The notes under the pieces are model-generated. The model did no database searches. It saw only the letters and a list, made by a program, of their open reading frames with translations, and was not told where the DNA came from. From positions 868,001 through 932,000 of the forward strand of contig NZ_CANLBK010000001.1 in the NCBI RefSeq assembly GCF_947488835.1: a DNA stretch of 64,000 bases, written 5' to 3'. This document shows, piece by piece, positions 39,950 through 48,198 of the stretch. Every line of letters begins with the position of its first letter. Within the stretch, counting starts at the first letter, position 1. This stretch comes from an uncultured Marinobacter sp. (GTDB lineage Bacteria; Pseudomonadota; Gammaproteobacteria; Pseudomonadales; Oleiphilaceae). Made by a program: the position numbers and the translations under genes.

Positions 39950-41470
39950 TCAGTCAGTAATATTGAGAGTAAATGAAAAACGTGCGCCGCCCGTAGGGAG
40001 GTTTTCTGCCCAAAGCTCGCCACCAAGATTCTCTACCAATGAACGGCTTATGGCCAGCCCCATTCCTAGCCCAGTTTCCTTGGTTGAGAAAAAGCGATCA
40101 AAAAGACGAGACATATCCACCTCGGAAATCCCCCGCCCCTGATCCTCAACTTCTACTCTTAATTGCCCACTCTCATGAGGTACAACTCTGACTCGCACAA
40201 TGGCAGCGTCGTCACGATCAGCAGAACCACTCGCCTCCACAGCATTCACGATCAGGTTCAACACTACCTGTTCCAACTGCACCCGATCACCTTTAACGTC
40301 TGGCAAATTCAAGTCGGGCTCGAAAACTACGGACACGTTGTGTCTTTCCGCCGTACTCTCGCAGAAGTTGATCATCTCCCCGATCAAATCCGGTAAATTG
40401 AGGCGAGTAACGACTGGCTCCTGCTTTCTCGTGAAATCCATCATCCGATGGATGATCTCACCTGCTCTCAACGCCGTCCGGATGCTTCGGGTAATCGGCA
40501 GTTCCACATCGCTCCACGCGAGAGTGGGCTTGTCCGCAAAACGCCGTTCAATGCCCCGGAGATAATTCACCATAGCGGAGAGTGGCTGGTTCAACTCATG
40601 GGCCAGGCTCGATGCCAGTTCGCCCATAGTGACCAACCGGCTGGCATGATCAATTTCGGCCTGATACTGCTTGAGTTGGTCTTCAGCTGCTTTTTTTTCG
40701 GTGAGATCGTGTGCGACCAGTGAGAAATACTCAATATCCCCATGCAAGGAGCGGTGAGCCAAGAGCTCGAGCAGGACCGGTATGCGAGATGCGTTCAGGT
40801 TTTGCATCGTTAGCTCTCCACGCCAACTCCCTGTTTCCTTTGCTGCCGGAAAGCCTTCTTCCATCAAGGTGGCCAGGCCCTTCTCGGTCACAAGCCTCGA
40901 GAGCGGGAAAGAGCTGTATTCCATGCACTCCATTTCAAGAGCTTTCCGGGCGGCTTCGTTAAGGTGCGAAACGGTAAAATCCAGATTGGCAAATATAACC
41001 AGGTCCTGAGTGCTCTCCAGCACCCGCGCCAAACGCCGGCTTGCTTTATCTGCCATGATTCGATGGGTTGCATCCCGAGACACCACAAGGATTTCCCGGA
41101 TATCATTGGTCTCCGGGTCTCGAATGGTCCGGCTGGTACTTTCCAACCAGATGTAGTGTCCATCTTTACAGCGAAAGCGATAAGTATGGGTGTACAACCC
41201 CCGGTCATAACTCACCGTGGGTGCCCGTAACCGGAAGTCTTCAACATCGTCTGGATGGTAGAGATCGTAAGCCGAGATACCAACAATTTCTTCGACCGTA
41301 TAGCCCAGCAAATGCGTAACCGCCGGAGACGCATAGATAAACAGCCAATCCTCCGGTGTGTGCCGGGAAATCATATCGGTAGACTGCTCAGCCATTTCCG
41401 CCAGCAAGCGGTTGCGCTCAGCGTCGTCGGTCAGGGCGGTAAGCCCTTCTTCCGGGGTGCGATTTTTCAT
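39950..41470 (-). CDS. PAS-domain sensor histidine kinase
   Basis: The kinase has 506 aa and no clear transmembrane segments, so it is probably cytosolic. Two PAS domains occupy about residues 30-150 (IYASPAVTHLLGYTVEEIVG) and 160-270. A HisKA dimerisation helix with the phospho-histidine in LAHELNQPLSAM (near residue 290) and an HATPase domain (N-box LNLIVNAVEA, DQGRGIS, GLGMGLAISRSL) follow. ATG 41470 is the first ATG; a GTG at 41542 in the same frame is possible, and neither has a strong SD. It is paired with the FixJ-type regulator and probably senses a cytosolic ligand or redox state. The ligand is unknown. Confidence 0.92.
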   Translation of the reverse strand: MKNRTPEEGLTALTDDAERNRLLAEMAEQSTDMISRHTPEDWLFIYASPAVTHLLGYTVEEIVGISAYDLYHPDDVEDFRLRAPTVSYDRGLYTHTYRFRCKDGHYIWLESTSRTIRDPETNDIREILVVSRDATHRIMADKASRRLARVLESTQDLVIFANLDFTVSHLNEAARKALEMECMEYSSFPLSRLVTEKGLATLMEEGFPAAKETGSWRGELTMQNLNASRIPVLLELLAHRSLHGDIEYFSLVAHDLTEKKAAEDQLKQYQAEIDHASRLVTMGELASSLAHELNQPLSAMVNYLRGIERRFADKPTLAWSDVELPITRSIRTALRAGEIIHRMMDFTRKQEPVVTRLNLPDLIGEMINFCESTAERHNVSVVFEPDLNLPDVKGDRVQLEQVVLNLIVNAVEASGSADRDDAAIVRVRVVPHESGQLRVEVEDQGRGISEVDMSRLFDRFFSTKETGLGMGLAISRSLVENLGGELWAENLPTGGARFSFTLNITD

Positions 41471-41566
41471 GGGTAACGGGTTCTCGGAACGCGGGTTGCC
41501 TGGTCGGACCCTATTCTGACGGTCTCCGGGGCCCTTAGCCACAAGGCATCAGGACCCCGTGACTTG

Positions 41567-42112
41567 CTAGCGCAGGAACTCTTTGCTGAAAGCCTTGAAT
41601 TGAGCCGCATCAGAACGTCGTATCCACTCGAACCCGACCATTTCTTTTGTGACAATTCTGGCACCGGCCTGCTCCATACGACGCAGTGCTACTTCGGTGT
41701 CGTATGAGTTACGTGCAGAAATGGCATCAGCCACCACAAATACGTCCAACCCCTTCTCCAGCAACCTGACGGCTGATTGCATCACGCAGGCTTGAGACTC
41801 CATGCCGCACAGGACAACCTGTTTTCGATCATGCGCCTGGAATGCTTTTTCGAACCCGGGGTCGTCAATGCATGAAAAGTAAGCCTTGCCGTATATATTG
41901 GCCGGGCCCACCAATTCACGCAAACCTTCTTCAGTGGGCCCCAGCCCATCCGGGTATTGCTCCGATCCCACCACTGGGACATCCATCAGCTTTGCCAGAC
42001 GAACCAACCAACTGCAGTTATTCACCAGTTTATCGGCTTCATGCACTCCACCCAATAGTCGGGCCTGAACATCAATAACCGCAACGATGGACTTCTCTAT
42101 ATCCATTAACAT
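41567..42112 (-). CDS. Isochorismatase-family cysteine hydrolase (YcaC-like)
   Basis: The 181-aa protein has the catalytic triad of the family: Asp in VIDVQ near residue 14, Lys in YGKAYFS near residue 78, and Cys in CGMESQACVMQ near residue 107. Members hydrolyse amides, carbamates or isochorismate, and many remain uncharacterised. ATG 42112 is preceded by GGAG at 6 nt. A GTG at 42130 that overlaps the hydratase stop (GTGA) is an alternative. Either way it is coupled to the MaoC-like gene upstream. Role inside the acyl-CoA block is unknown. Confidence 0.88.
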   Translation of the reverse strand: MLMDIEKSIVAVIDVQARLLGGVHEADKLVNNCSWLVRLAKLMDVPVVGSEQYPDGLGPTEEGLRELVGPANIYGKAYFSCIDDPGFEKAFQAHDRKQVVLCGMESQACVMQSAVRLLEKGLDVFVVADAISARNSYDTEVALRRMEQAGARIVTKEMVGFEWIRRSDAAQFKAFSKEFLR

Positions 42113-42126
42113 AATAGTCTCCAGAC

Positions 42127-42558
42127 TCACGCAGGGCGGCGATCAACCATGTTGGTGGCGACACCTTCCGCAACAACCTTATCACCCACCTTGCAGATGG
42201 TTTCCAACTTTACTCGGCGACGCTCTTCGTTTATCTCGATAACTTTTGCAGACGCAACCACCGTATCGCCAATATGAACCGGTGCTTTAAATTTAATCTG
42301 CTGATCTATATATATCGCCCCAGGGCCAGGCATACGCGTACCCAATACAGCTGAAATCAGTGCTGCACTGAACATGCCATGAACAATCCGCTCTTTAAAC
42401 GGCGTGGTCTTCGCGTACTCAGCATTAATATGTACCGGATTGTCGTCACCACTGATGCCCGCGAACAAAACCACATCTGCTTCAGTAATAGTCTTGGCGT
42501 AGAACGCCTCCATTCCAATTTCCAGATCTTCCAGATAGTACCCGTGTAATTCTTGCAT
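42127..42558 (-). CDS. MaoC/PhaJ-like (R)-specific enoyl-CoA hydratase
   Basis: This 143-aa hot-dog protein carries the hydratase-2 motif FAGISGDDNPVHINAEYA (catalytic Asp and His) near residues 33-50. It would hydrate trans-2-enoyl-CoA to (R)-3-hydroxyacyl-CoA, as PhaJ does when feeding polyhydroxyalkanoate synthesis. ATG 42558 follows AGGAAG. It diverges from the malonyl-CoA decarboxylase operon, with the shared palindrome between them, and is followed by the isochorismatase-like gene. The PhaB-like reductase at 44103 would use its R-configured product. Confidence 0.87.
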   Translation of the reverse strand: MQELHGYYLEDLEIGMEAFYAKTITEADVVLFAGISGDDNPVHINAEYAKTTPFKERIVHGMFSAALISAVLGTRMPGPGAIYIDQQIKFKAPVHIGDTVVASAKVIEINEERRRVKLETICKVGDKVVAEGVATNMVDRRPA

Positions 42559-42612
42559 TGTGCTTCCTCATGTTGATCCATTCACCGACTACACTACTGG
42601 TTTATATCCATC

Positions 42613-42636
42613 AAACCAAGTACTTTTACTTGGTTT
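42613..42636. promoter_or_regulatory. Perfect 10-bp-arm palindrome in the maoC/malonyl-CoA decarboxylase promoter region
   Basis: Arms AAACCAAGTA (42613-42622) and TACTTGGTTT (42627-42636) are perfect inverted repeats around CTTT. The site lies 55 nt from the MaoC-like start and 72 nt from the malonyl-CoA decarboxylase start. It is the best copy of a motif also found at 38655 and 36146. The T run to its right also allows a hairpin terminator reading, but no gene ends here, so an operator is more likely. Confidence 0.65.
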
Positions 42637-42707
42637 TTTCAAAATGCTCTGGTAGCCTTCTCTCATCAATCCAAACAACCCCGCTTTGCACCAAGGGAGT
42701 CGCAGTC

Positions 42708-44075
42708 ATGCAGAGGCAACCCGTAAGCATTTTTGAAAGGGCCTTCAAGAAGCTGGTTTCAGGTGGACTGGAATCCGTAGGCCGACGTGGCTCAGACATC
42801 CTGAGCGTTGCGGAAGACCTCCCGGAATCTGACATCGCAATCGTTAAGGAGTGGATAGACGACTGCCTCTCTGAGAATGGCGGTCAGGTAGAAGCTCGCA
42901 AGCGGGCCGCTTTGTTGGGCCGCGCCTACCTGAAGCTGACTACGACCGGAAGGACACGCTTCCTGGGATTGCTTGCAGAGCATTACGGCGTTAACGAGGC
43001 ATCCGTCGAGAGCGCTATCGATCAATGGCACAACGCCAAACACAACGAGAAAACAGAAGCCGCCCAGTCCTTACGCAAGGCTTTGATACCCAGCCGAACG
43101 GCACTATTGAAGCAGTTCAACGGGGTTCCTTCCGGGGTGAAATTCCTGGTGGATATGCGAGAGGAACTGCTTCGCCTGCGCAAAGATTATCCACAGCTGA
43201 AGCCATTGGAAACGGATCTTCGCGACCTGCTCGCCACGTGGTTCGACATCGGTTTGTTGCAGCTGGAAGAGATCAGCTGGAACTCCAGTGGTGCCATGCT
43301 CGAAAAGTTGATCGCCTATGAAGCCGTGCACGCCATCAAGAGTTGGAGCGACCTCAAGAACCGACTGGACTTCGACCGTCGCTGCTTCGCCTTTATTCAC
43401 CCGAACATGCCAGACGAACCACTGATTTTTGTGGAAGTGGCTTTGGTGAATGGCCTTGCCGACAATGTTCAAAGGCTTCTGGACGAGCACGCGCCGACAG
43501 AGGACATCGATAAAGCCGACACCGCCATTTTCTACTCGATCTCTAACGCCCAACAAGGCTTGGCGGGTATCAGCTTCGGTAACTTCCTGATCAAACAAGT
43601 GGTCAGCAAGCTGCAAGTGGAGTTCCCTCAGCTTAAACAGTTCGCCACCCTGTCACCCATCCCCGGCTTCCGCCGCTGGCTGGACAGCACGCCAGCCGAC
43701 CAGCTAATGCTGTTACCTGGGGGTGAACAGTGGCTCAACACACCGCCGCCACGTGATCCCGTGCTCGCTAGTCAGGGGGATGCCACTGGCACCCAGCAAG
43801 AAGCCATCATGAAACTGGCTGCGACCTATCTAAGCTCGACCAAGCCTGGCACCTCCCGTGCGAACGATCCTGTCGCAAACTTCCATTTGAGCAATGGTGC
43901 GCAACTCGCGCGGCTCAACTGGATGGCAGACACATCGGATAAAGGCCTAAAGCAATCAGCCGGGTTGATGGTGAACTATCTATACGAGCTTCCAAAAATC
44001 GTACATCGCAGTAACCAGTACACCTCACAGGGAACCATTTCCCTGTCATCCAATATCAAGAAACTTTTGAAATAA
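42708..44075 (+). CDS. Malonyl-CoA decarboxylase
   Basis: The enzyme decarboxylates malonyl-CoA to acetyl-CoA. The 455-aa protein is clearly of the MCD (MatA-like) family: an N-terminal helical domain, then HPNMPDEPLIFVEVAL and FYSISNAQQGLAGISFGNFLIK (catalytic serine). LSPIPGFRRWL and the C-terminal DPVANFHLSNGAQL (catalytic histidine) complete the set. ATG 42708 follows AGGGAG; an in-frame start at 42558 would add 50 residues read from the promoter region. It is the first gene of a plus-strand operon with a PhaB-like reductase, an acyl-CoA dehydrogenase and an aldehyde dehydrogenase. No malonyl-CoA synthetase of MatB type is recognised nearby, so the source of malonyl-CoA is not obvious. 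Confidence 0.93.
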   Translation: MQRQPVSIFERAFKKLVSGGLESVGRRGSDILSVAEDLPESDIAIVKEWIDDCLSENGGQVEARKRAALLGRAYLKLTTTGRTRFLGLLAEHYGVNEASVESAIDQWHNAKHNEKTEAAQSLRKALIPSRTALLKQFNGVPSGVKFLVDMREELLRLRKDYPQLKPLETDLRDLLATWFDIGLLQLEEISWNSSGAMLEKLIAYEAVHAIKSWSDLKNRLDFDRRCFAFIHPNMPDEPLIFVEVALVNGLADNVQRLLDEHAPTEDIDKADTAIFYSISNAQQGLAGISFGNFLIKQVVSKLQVEFPQLKQFATLSPIPGFRRWLDSTPADQLMLLPGGEQWLNTPPPRDPVLASQGDATGTQQEAIMKLAATYLSSTKPGTSRANDPVANFHLSNGAQLARLNWMADTSDKGLKQSAGLMVNYLYELPKIVHRSNQYTSQGTISLSSNIKKLLK

Positions 44076-44102
44076 ACCACCCTGAAAAGTAAGGAGAACA
44101 CC

Positions 44103-44852
44103 ATGACTAATCGTATCGCAGTTATTACCGGAGCAGCCGGTGGCCTGGGTACCGCCATGTGTAAGGCACTGGCCGCTCAGGGCCGTAAAGTGGTGGGCAC
44201 TCACCTGCCCGGTGAAGAGTTCACAGCCCAAGCAAAAGACTGGCAGGCCAACCTTCGTGAAGAGGGTGTTGACGTGGCTATCTACCCGCTCGACGTAACC
44301 GACTTTGAAGCCTGTAAAGCATTCACAGCCGCTGTAGAACAGGATTTGGGCCCCATCGACATTCTGGTCAACAACGCCGGTATCACCAACGACGCACCGT
44401 TGAAGAGAATGCAGCCAGAACAGTGGAATCAGGTTATCAATGTGAACCTGACTTCCATGTTCAACATGTGCCAGCAAGTGTTCGAAAACATGTGCGAGCG
44501 CGGTTTTGGCCGCATCGTTAACATTTCGTCGCTCAATGGAGAGAAAGGCCAGTTTGGCCAAAGCAACTATGCCGCAACCAAAGCAGGCATTTATGGATTC
44601 ACCAAATCCATTGCTCAGGAAGGCGCCCGCAAAGGCGTAACTGCAAACTCGGTTTCCCCCGGCTACATCGACACTCCCATGGTGCGCCAAGTACCCGAAA
44701 AAGTGCTGAATAACATTGTTGCGGGCATCCCTGTTGGCCACCTTGGCAAGCCTGAAGACATTGCCCGAGCCGTTGTCTATCTCACAGCGGACGAAGCAAG
44801 CTTCGTGACCGGCACCAATATGTCGGTCAACGGCGGCCAGTACATGAGCTAA
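44103..44852 (+). CDS. PhaB/FabG-like short-chain dehydrogenase (3-ketoacyl-CoA reductase)
   Basis: This 249-aa SDR has the cofactor motif TGAAGGLGTAM and a complete NNAG, Ser-Tyr-Lys triad (NISSLNGEKGQFGQSNYAATKAG). The segment GEKGQFGQ is characteristic of acetoacetyl-CoA reductase PhaB. It would interconvert (R)-3-hydroxyacyl-CoA and 3-ketoacyl-CoA with NADP(H); a 3-hydroxypropionate role is possible but unproved. AAGGAG precedes ATG 44103, 27 nt after the decarboxylase stop. Confidence 0.88.
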   Translation: MTNRIAVITGAAGGLGTAMCKALAAQGRKVVGTHLPGEEFTAQAKDWQANLREEGVDVAIYPLDVTDFEACKAFTAAVEQDLGPIDILVNNAGITNDAPLKRMQPEQWNQVINVNLTSMFNMCQQVFENMCERGFGRIVNISSLNGEKGQFGQSNYAATKAGIYGFTKSIAQEGARKGVTANSVSPGYIDTPMVRQVPEKVLNNIVAGIPVGHLGKPEDIARAVVYLTADEASFVTGTNMSVNGGQYMS

Positions 44853-44863
44853 GGGAGTAAACC

Positions 44864-46642
44864 ATGACAGCGTTCAGAGCACCCACCCGTGAGATGATGT
44901 TCACCCTGCAGCACGTCGCCGGGTTTTCAGAAATGGCCAAAGCGTGCGGCTATGAAGACGCTTCCGAGGATGTCGTCGCCGCCATTCTTGACGAAGCCGC
45001 TCGCTTTGCAAGTTCCGTCATCGCACCAACCAACGTCATCGGAGACCAAACCGGTGTGCGTCTGGATTCTGACCTCAATGTGGTCACGCCTGCCGGCTTC
45101 CGAGACGCATACCAGCAGTATGCGGAAAGTGGCTGGGCCAGCCTGCAGTTTGACCCGGAGTTTGGCGGCCAAGGCCTGCCTTTCTCACTGGCCATTCCTG
45201 TTCAGGAAATGTGGCATGCCGCAAACATGGCCTGGGGGCTCTGTCCGCTGTTGTCTCAGGGAGCGGTTGAAGCGCTTTCCGAGAAGGGCAGCGATCAGCT
45301 TAAACAGCTGTTACTGCCAAAAATGATTTCCGGACAATGGACCGGAACCATGAACCTTACCGAACCGCAGTCTGGTTCGGACCTATCGGGCATTCGCACT
45401 CAAGCCCGTCCGGATGGCGATGTATACCGAATAAAGGGTCAAAAGATTTTCATCACCTGGGGTGAGCACGACATGGCGGAGAATATCATCCACCTGGTGC
45501 TCGCCCGCTTGCCCGACGCGCCTGCCGGGGTAAAGGGCATCTCACTGTTTGCCGTACCCAAATATCTCCCGGATGCTTCCGGTGAGCCCGGGGAGCGAAA
45601 CGACTGCCAGGCGGTCTCGCTGGAACATAAGCTCGGCATCCACGCCAGCCCAACCTGCGTCATGAGTTATGGCGACAATGAGGGTGCCATTGGCTATCTG
45701 GTGGGCGAGGAAAATCGTGGTTTGGCCTGCATGTTCACAATGATGAATAACGCCCGCCTGACCGTTGGTTTGCAAGGCGTGTCCATTTCCGAGCGAGCGT
45801 ATCAACAGGCACGGGATTACACCCTGGAACGCACTCAGGGCACGGCTCCGGGCGAACAAGGCGTGTCACCTATCATCAAGCACCCGGACGTACGCCGTAT
45901 GCTGATGATCATGAGAACCTTGACCGAAGCAGCGCGCGGACTCGCCTACACCGGCTGCGTGGCCGTCGATTACGCCAATGCGGAGAACCTGCCAGACGAC
46001 ATCAGGGCTCGTTATAAGCGCCGAGTAGACCTGCTGACACCACTGGTTAAGGGCTGGTGCACTGAAATTGCCCAGGAAGTAACCTCTCTGGGCATCCAGT
46101 GCTATGGCGGCATGGGATTTATCGAAGAGACGGGCGCTGCACAGCACTATCGTGACGCCCGCATTCTGCCGATTTATGAAGGTACTAATGGCATTCAGGC
46201 ACTGGACCTGATTGGTCGGAAAACCGTTCGCGATCAGGGTCAGGCAATGGCTGAACTGATTGAAGACATGCGCCCGTTCACTGGCTCACTGCAACGCAAT
46301 TGTGTGTTAACCGCTGAGCGCCAAGCGAAATTTGACCAGGCAGTCGCCTTCCTTGAGGATGCGACACGCGTGGTTCTCGAGCGGGGTAATGACGACCAAT
46401 TCACCGGTGCCGTTGCATTCGACTACCTTATGTTGAGCTCCACAGTAACGGCAGGCTGGTTGATGCTGAAAGCAGCTATCGCTGCGGCAAATGATCTGGG
46501 TGACCAGAGCACATTTGCAGCCAGCAAGCTGGCGACAACCAGCTTTTTTATTGACCACATCTTACCGCGTTGTTCATCACATCTGAGCGCGATACGATCT
46601 GGTGACGATGCCATAATGGCGCTTCCAGAGATTGAATTTTAA
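44864..46642 (+). CDS. Acyl-CoA dehydrogenase, DmdC-like long form
   Basis: The 592-aa flavoenzyme has the acyl-CoA dehydrogenase core plus a C-terminal extension, the length typical of the class that includes 3-methylmercaptopropionyl-CoA dehydrogenase (DmdC). Visible features are MNLTEPQSGSDLSGIRTQA, KIFITWGEHDM, the GMGFIEETGAAQHYRDARILPIYEG region and the catalytic glutamate in PIYEGTNGIQALD. It forms a 2,3-enoyl-CoA, passing electrons to ETF. GGGAG precedes ATG 44864, 12 nt after the reductase. DmdC-type names are often over-assigned, so the substrate is not established. Confidence 0.88.
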   Translation: MTAFRAPTREMMFTLQHVAGFSEMAKACGYEDASEDVVAAILDEAARFASSVIAPTNVIGDQTGVRLDSDLNVVTPAGFRDAYQQYAESGWASLQFDPEFGGQGLPFSLAIPVQEMWHAANMAWGLCPLLSQGAVEALSEKGSDQLKQLLLPKMISGQWTGTMNLTEPQSGSDLSGIRTQARPDGDVYRIKGQKIFITWGEHDMAENIIHLVLARLPDAPAGVKGISLFAVPKYLPDASGEPGERNDCQAVSLEHKLGIHASPTCVMSYGDNEGAIGYLVGEENRGLACMFTMMNNARLTVGLQGVSISERAYQQARDYTLERTQGTAPGEQGVSPIIKHPDVRRMLMIMRTLTEAARGLAYTGCVAVDYANAENLPDDIRARYKRRVDLLTPLVKGWCTEIAQEVTSLGIQCYGGMGFIEETGAAQHYRDARILPIYEGTNGIQALDLIGRKTVRDQGQAMAELIEDMRPFTGSLQRNCVLTAERQAKFDQAVAFLEDATRVVLERGNDDQFTGAVAFDYLMLSSTVTAGWLMLKAAIAAANDLGDQSTFAASKLATTSFFIDHILPRCSSHLSAIRSGDDAIMALPEIEF

Positions 46643-46665
46643 TACCGGCCAGAAGGTAAAGCCTC

Positions 46666-48087
46666 ATGTACATAAACGGTGAATGGTTAACCGGGCGCTC
46701 TGAGCTCTCGGTCACCAATCCGGCAACGGGCGAGATCATCGGGCAAGTGCCCAATTGCACAGACCAAGACATTGAGGCCGCCATCGCGGCCGCAGATTGC
46801 GCATTTAAAGAATGGAAGAAAACCACGGCTCATTACCGTTCCTCACTGCTTTACCGGGCTTGGGAGCTGATGATTCGGCAGAAGCGTGAGCTGGCTGAAT
46901 TGATGACCCGCGAACAGGGAAAACCCCTTAAAGCATCACTCAACGAAGTACAGTACGGTGCAGATTTCCTGCTGTGGTTCGCTGAAGAAGCCAAGCGTGT
47001 ATACGGGCAAAGTATCCCTTCCGCCCGTGAAAATCAGCGTTTTATTGTCCAGAAATCACCCGTGGGTGTGGTCGGCGCAATAACGCCCTGGAACTACCCG
47101 ATTTCCATGATTACACGCAAGCTGGCACCTGCATTAGCTGCCGGCTGCACGGTGATACTGAAACCCGCCGAAAGCACGCCCTTGTGTGCTAAGGCCATGG
47201 TTGAGATTTTTGCAGAAGCAGGCTTTCCCGCCGGAGTTGTCAACATGCTCACTGTGCGGGATCCAGCGCGGGTAGGCGACGCTTTCTGTACTGATCCAAG
47301 AGTCCGCAAACTGACGTTCACAGGCTCCACTCCCGTTGGCAAAAAGCTGAACGCGCTGGCGGCAGCCAACATGAAGCGAGTGTCTATGGAACTTGGCGGA
47401 CATGCACCCGCCATTGTGTTCCCCGATGCCGATCCAGTGCACGCAGCGAAAGGTCTGTCTCTGGTGAAGTTTCTTAATACCGGCCAGGCCTGCATTAGCC
47501 CTAACCGGATATTTGTGCACGAGGACCACCTGAAGCCGTTTATTGCGGAACTAACCAGTCGGGCCAATCGCCTTGTAGCCGGTAATGGCATGTCCGAAGG
47601 CGTTGGTATCGGACCGTTGATCAATGAGCAGGCCATTCAAAAGGTCGATGCGCAGGTTCAAGATGCAATTGCTCAAGGCGCTACGTTGGAAACCGGTGGG
47701 CAACGTTTAGCAGAAAACGGCCTGTCAAACGGCTATTTCTACGCTCCAACCGTGCTATCCGGCGTAACGCCGGCAATGAAAATCTACCGGGAAGAAACCT
47801 TTGGCCCGGTCGCTCCTGTGATCACCTATCGCTCCGACGACGATGTGATTGCGATGGCCAACGACACCGAGTTTGGGCTAGCGGCATACATCTACAGCAA
47901 CAACATGACGACAGCGATGCGCGCATTTGAAGCTCTGGATTTCGGCATTATTGGCATCAACGACATTAACCCAACAAGCGCAGCGGCCCCATTTGGCGGC
48001 ATGAAAAATAGCGGGCTTGGTCGGGAGGGTGCTCAGGAGGGTATTGGAGAATATCTGGAAACCAAACTGGGTGGCTTCGCGATCTAG
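46666..48087 (+). CDS. NAD(P)-dependent aldehyde dehydrogenase (succinate-semialdehyde-like)
   Basis: The 473-aa enzyme oxidises an aldehyde to the acid. It shows the cofactor-binding TPWNYPISM, KPAESTPLC and FTGSTPVG motifs, the general-base glutamate in MELGGHAP and the catalytic cysteine in FLNTGQACISPNR. EETFGPVAPV lies near the end. Family similarity is to succinate-semialdehyde dehydrogenases (GabD/SSADH). In this operon a C3 or C4 semialdehyde such as malonate semialdehyde is a reasonable but unproved substrate. It is the last gene of the unit, 23 nt after the acyl-CoA dehydrogenase. Confidence 0.88.
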   Translation: MYINGEWLTGRSELSVTNPATGEIIGQVPNCTDQDIEAAIAAADCAFKEWKKTTAHYRSSLLYRAWELMIRQKRELAELMTREQGKPLKASLNEVQYGADFLLWFAEEAKRVYGQSIPSARENQRFIVQKSPVGVVGAITPWNYPISMITRKLAPALAAGCTVILKPAESTPLCAKAMVEIFAEAGFPAGVVNMLTVRDPARVGDAFCTDPRVRKLTFTGSTPVGKKLNALAAANMKRVSMELGGHAPAIVFPDADPVHAAKGLSLVKFLNTGQACISPNRIFVHEDHLKPFIAELTSRANRLVAGNGMSEGVGIGPLINEQAIQKVDAQVQDAIAQGATLETGGQRLAENGLSNGYFYAPTVLSGVTPAMKIYREETFGPVAPVITYRSDDDVIAMANDTEFGLAAYIYSNNMTTAMRAFEALDFGIIGINDINPTSAAAPFGGMKNSGLGREGAQEGIGEYLETKLGGFAI

Positions 48088-48103
48088 TTAAACGATCCAA
48101 ATA

Positions 48104-48130
48104 TGTGCCCCTGCGTGTAGGCACGTTTTT
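48104..48130 (+). terminator. Possible terminator after the aldehyde dehydrogenase gene
   Basis: A short stem (TGTGCC with GGCACG, including one G-T pair) closes a 10-nt loop and is followed by TTTTT, 17 nt past the stop. The stem is short, so strength is uncertain. Confidence 0.5.
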
Positions 48131-48138
48131 CTTGAAAT

Positions 48139-48173
48139 CAAGCAGGACGGAAATTACGCTTCCGTCCTGCTTG
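48139..48173. repeat. 14-bp perfect inverted repeat (hairpin) between convergent genes
   Basis: CAAGCAGGACGGAA (48139-48152) pairs exactly with TTCCGTCCTGCTTG (48160-48173) around a 7-nt loop. It lies between the aldehyde dehydrogenase and fpr stops, with no good T tract on either side. It may be a factor-assisted terminator, an mRNA 3' stabiliser or a REP-like element. Confidence 0.8.
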
Positions 48174-48198
48174 CACACTGTGCTTAACGAGCGCGGAC

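Noticed and set aside
42613..42636. Intrinsic terminator reading of the palindrome with its following T run
   Set aside because: No gene ends next to it. It lies between two divergent starts and recurs at two other promoters, so an operator is the better explanation.
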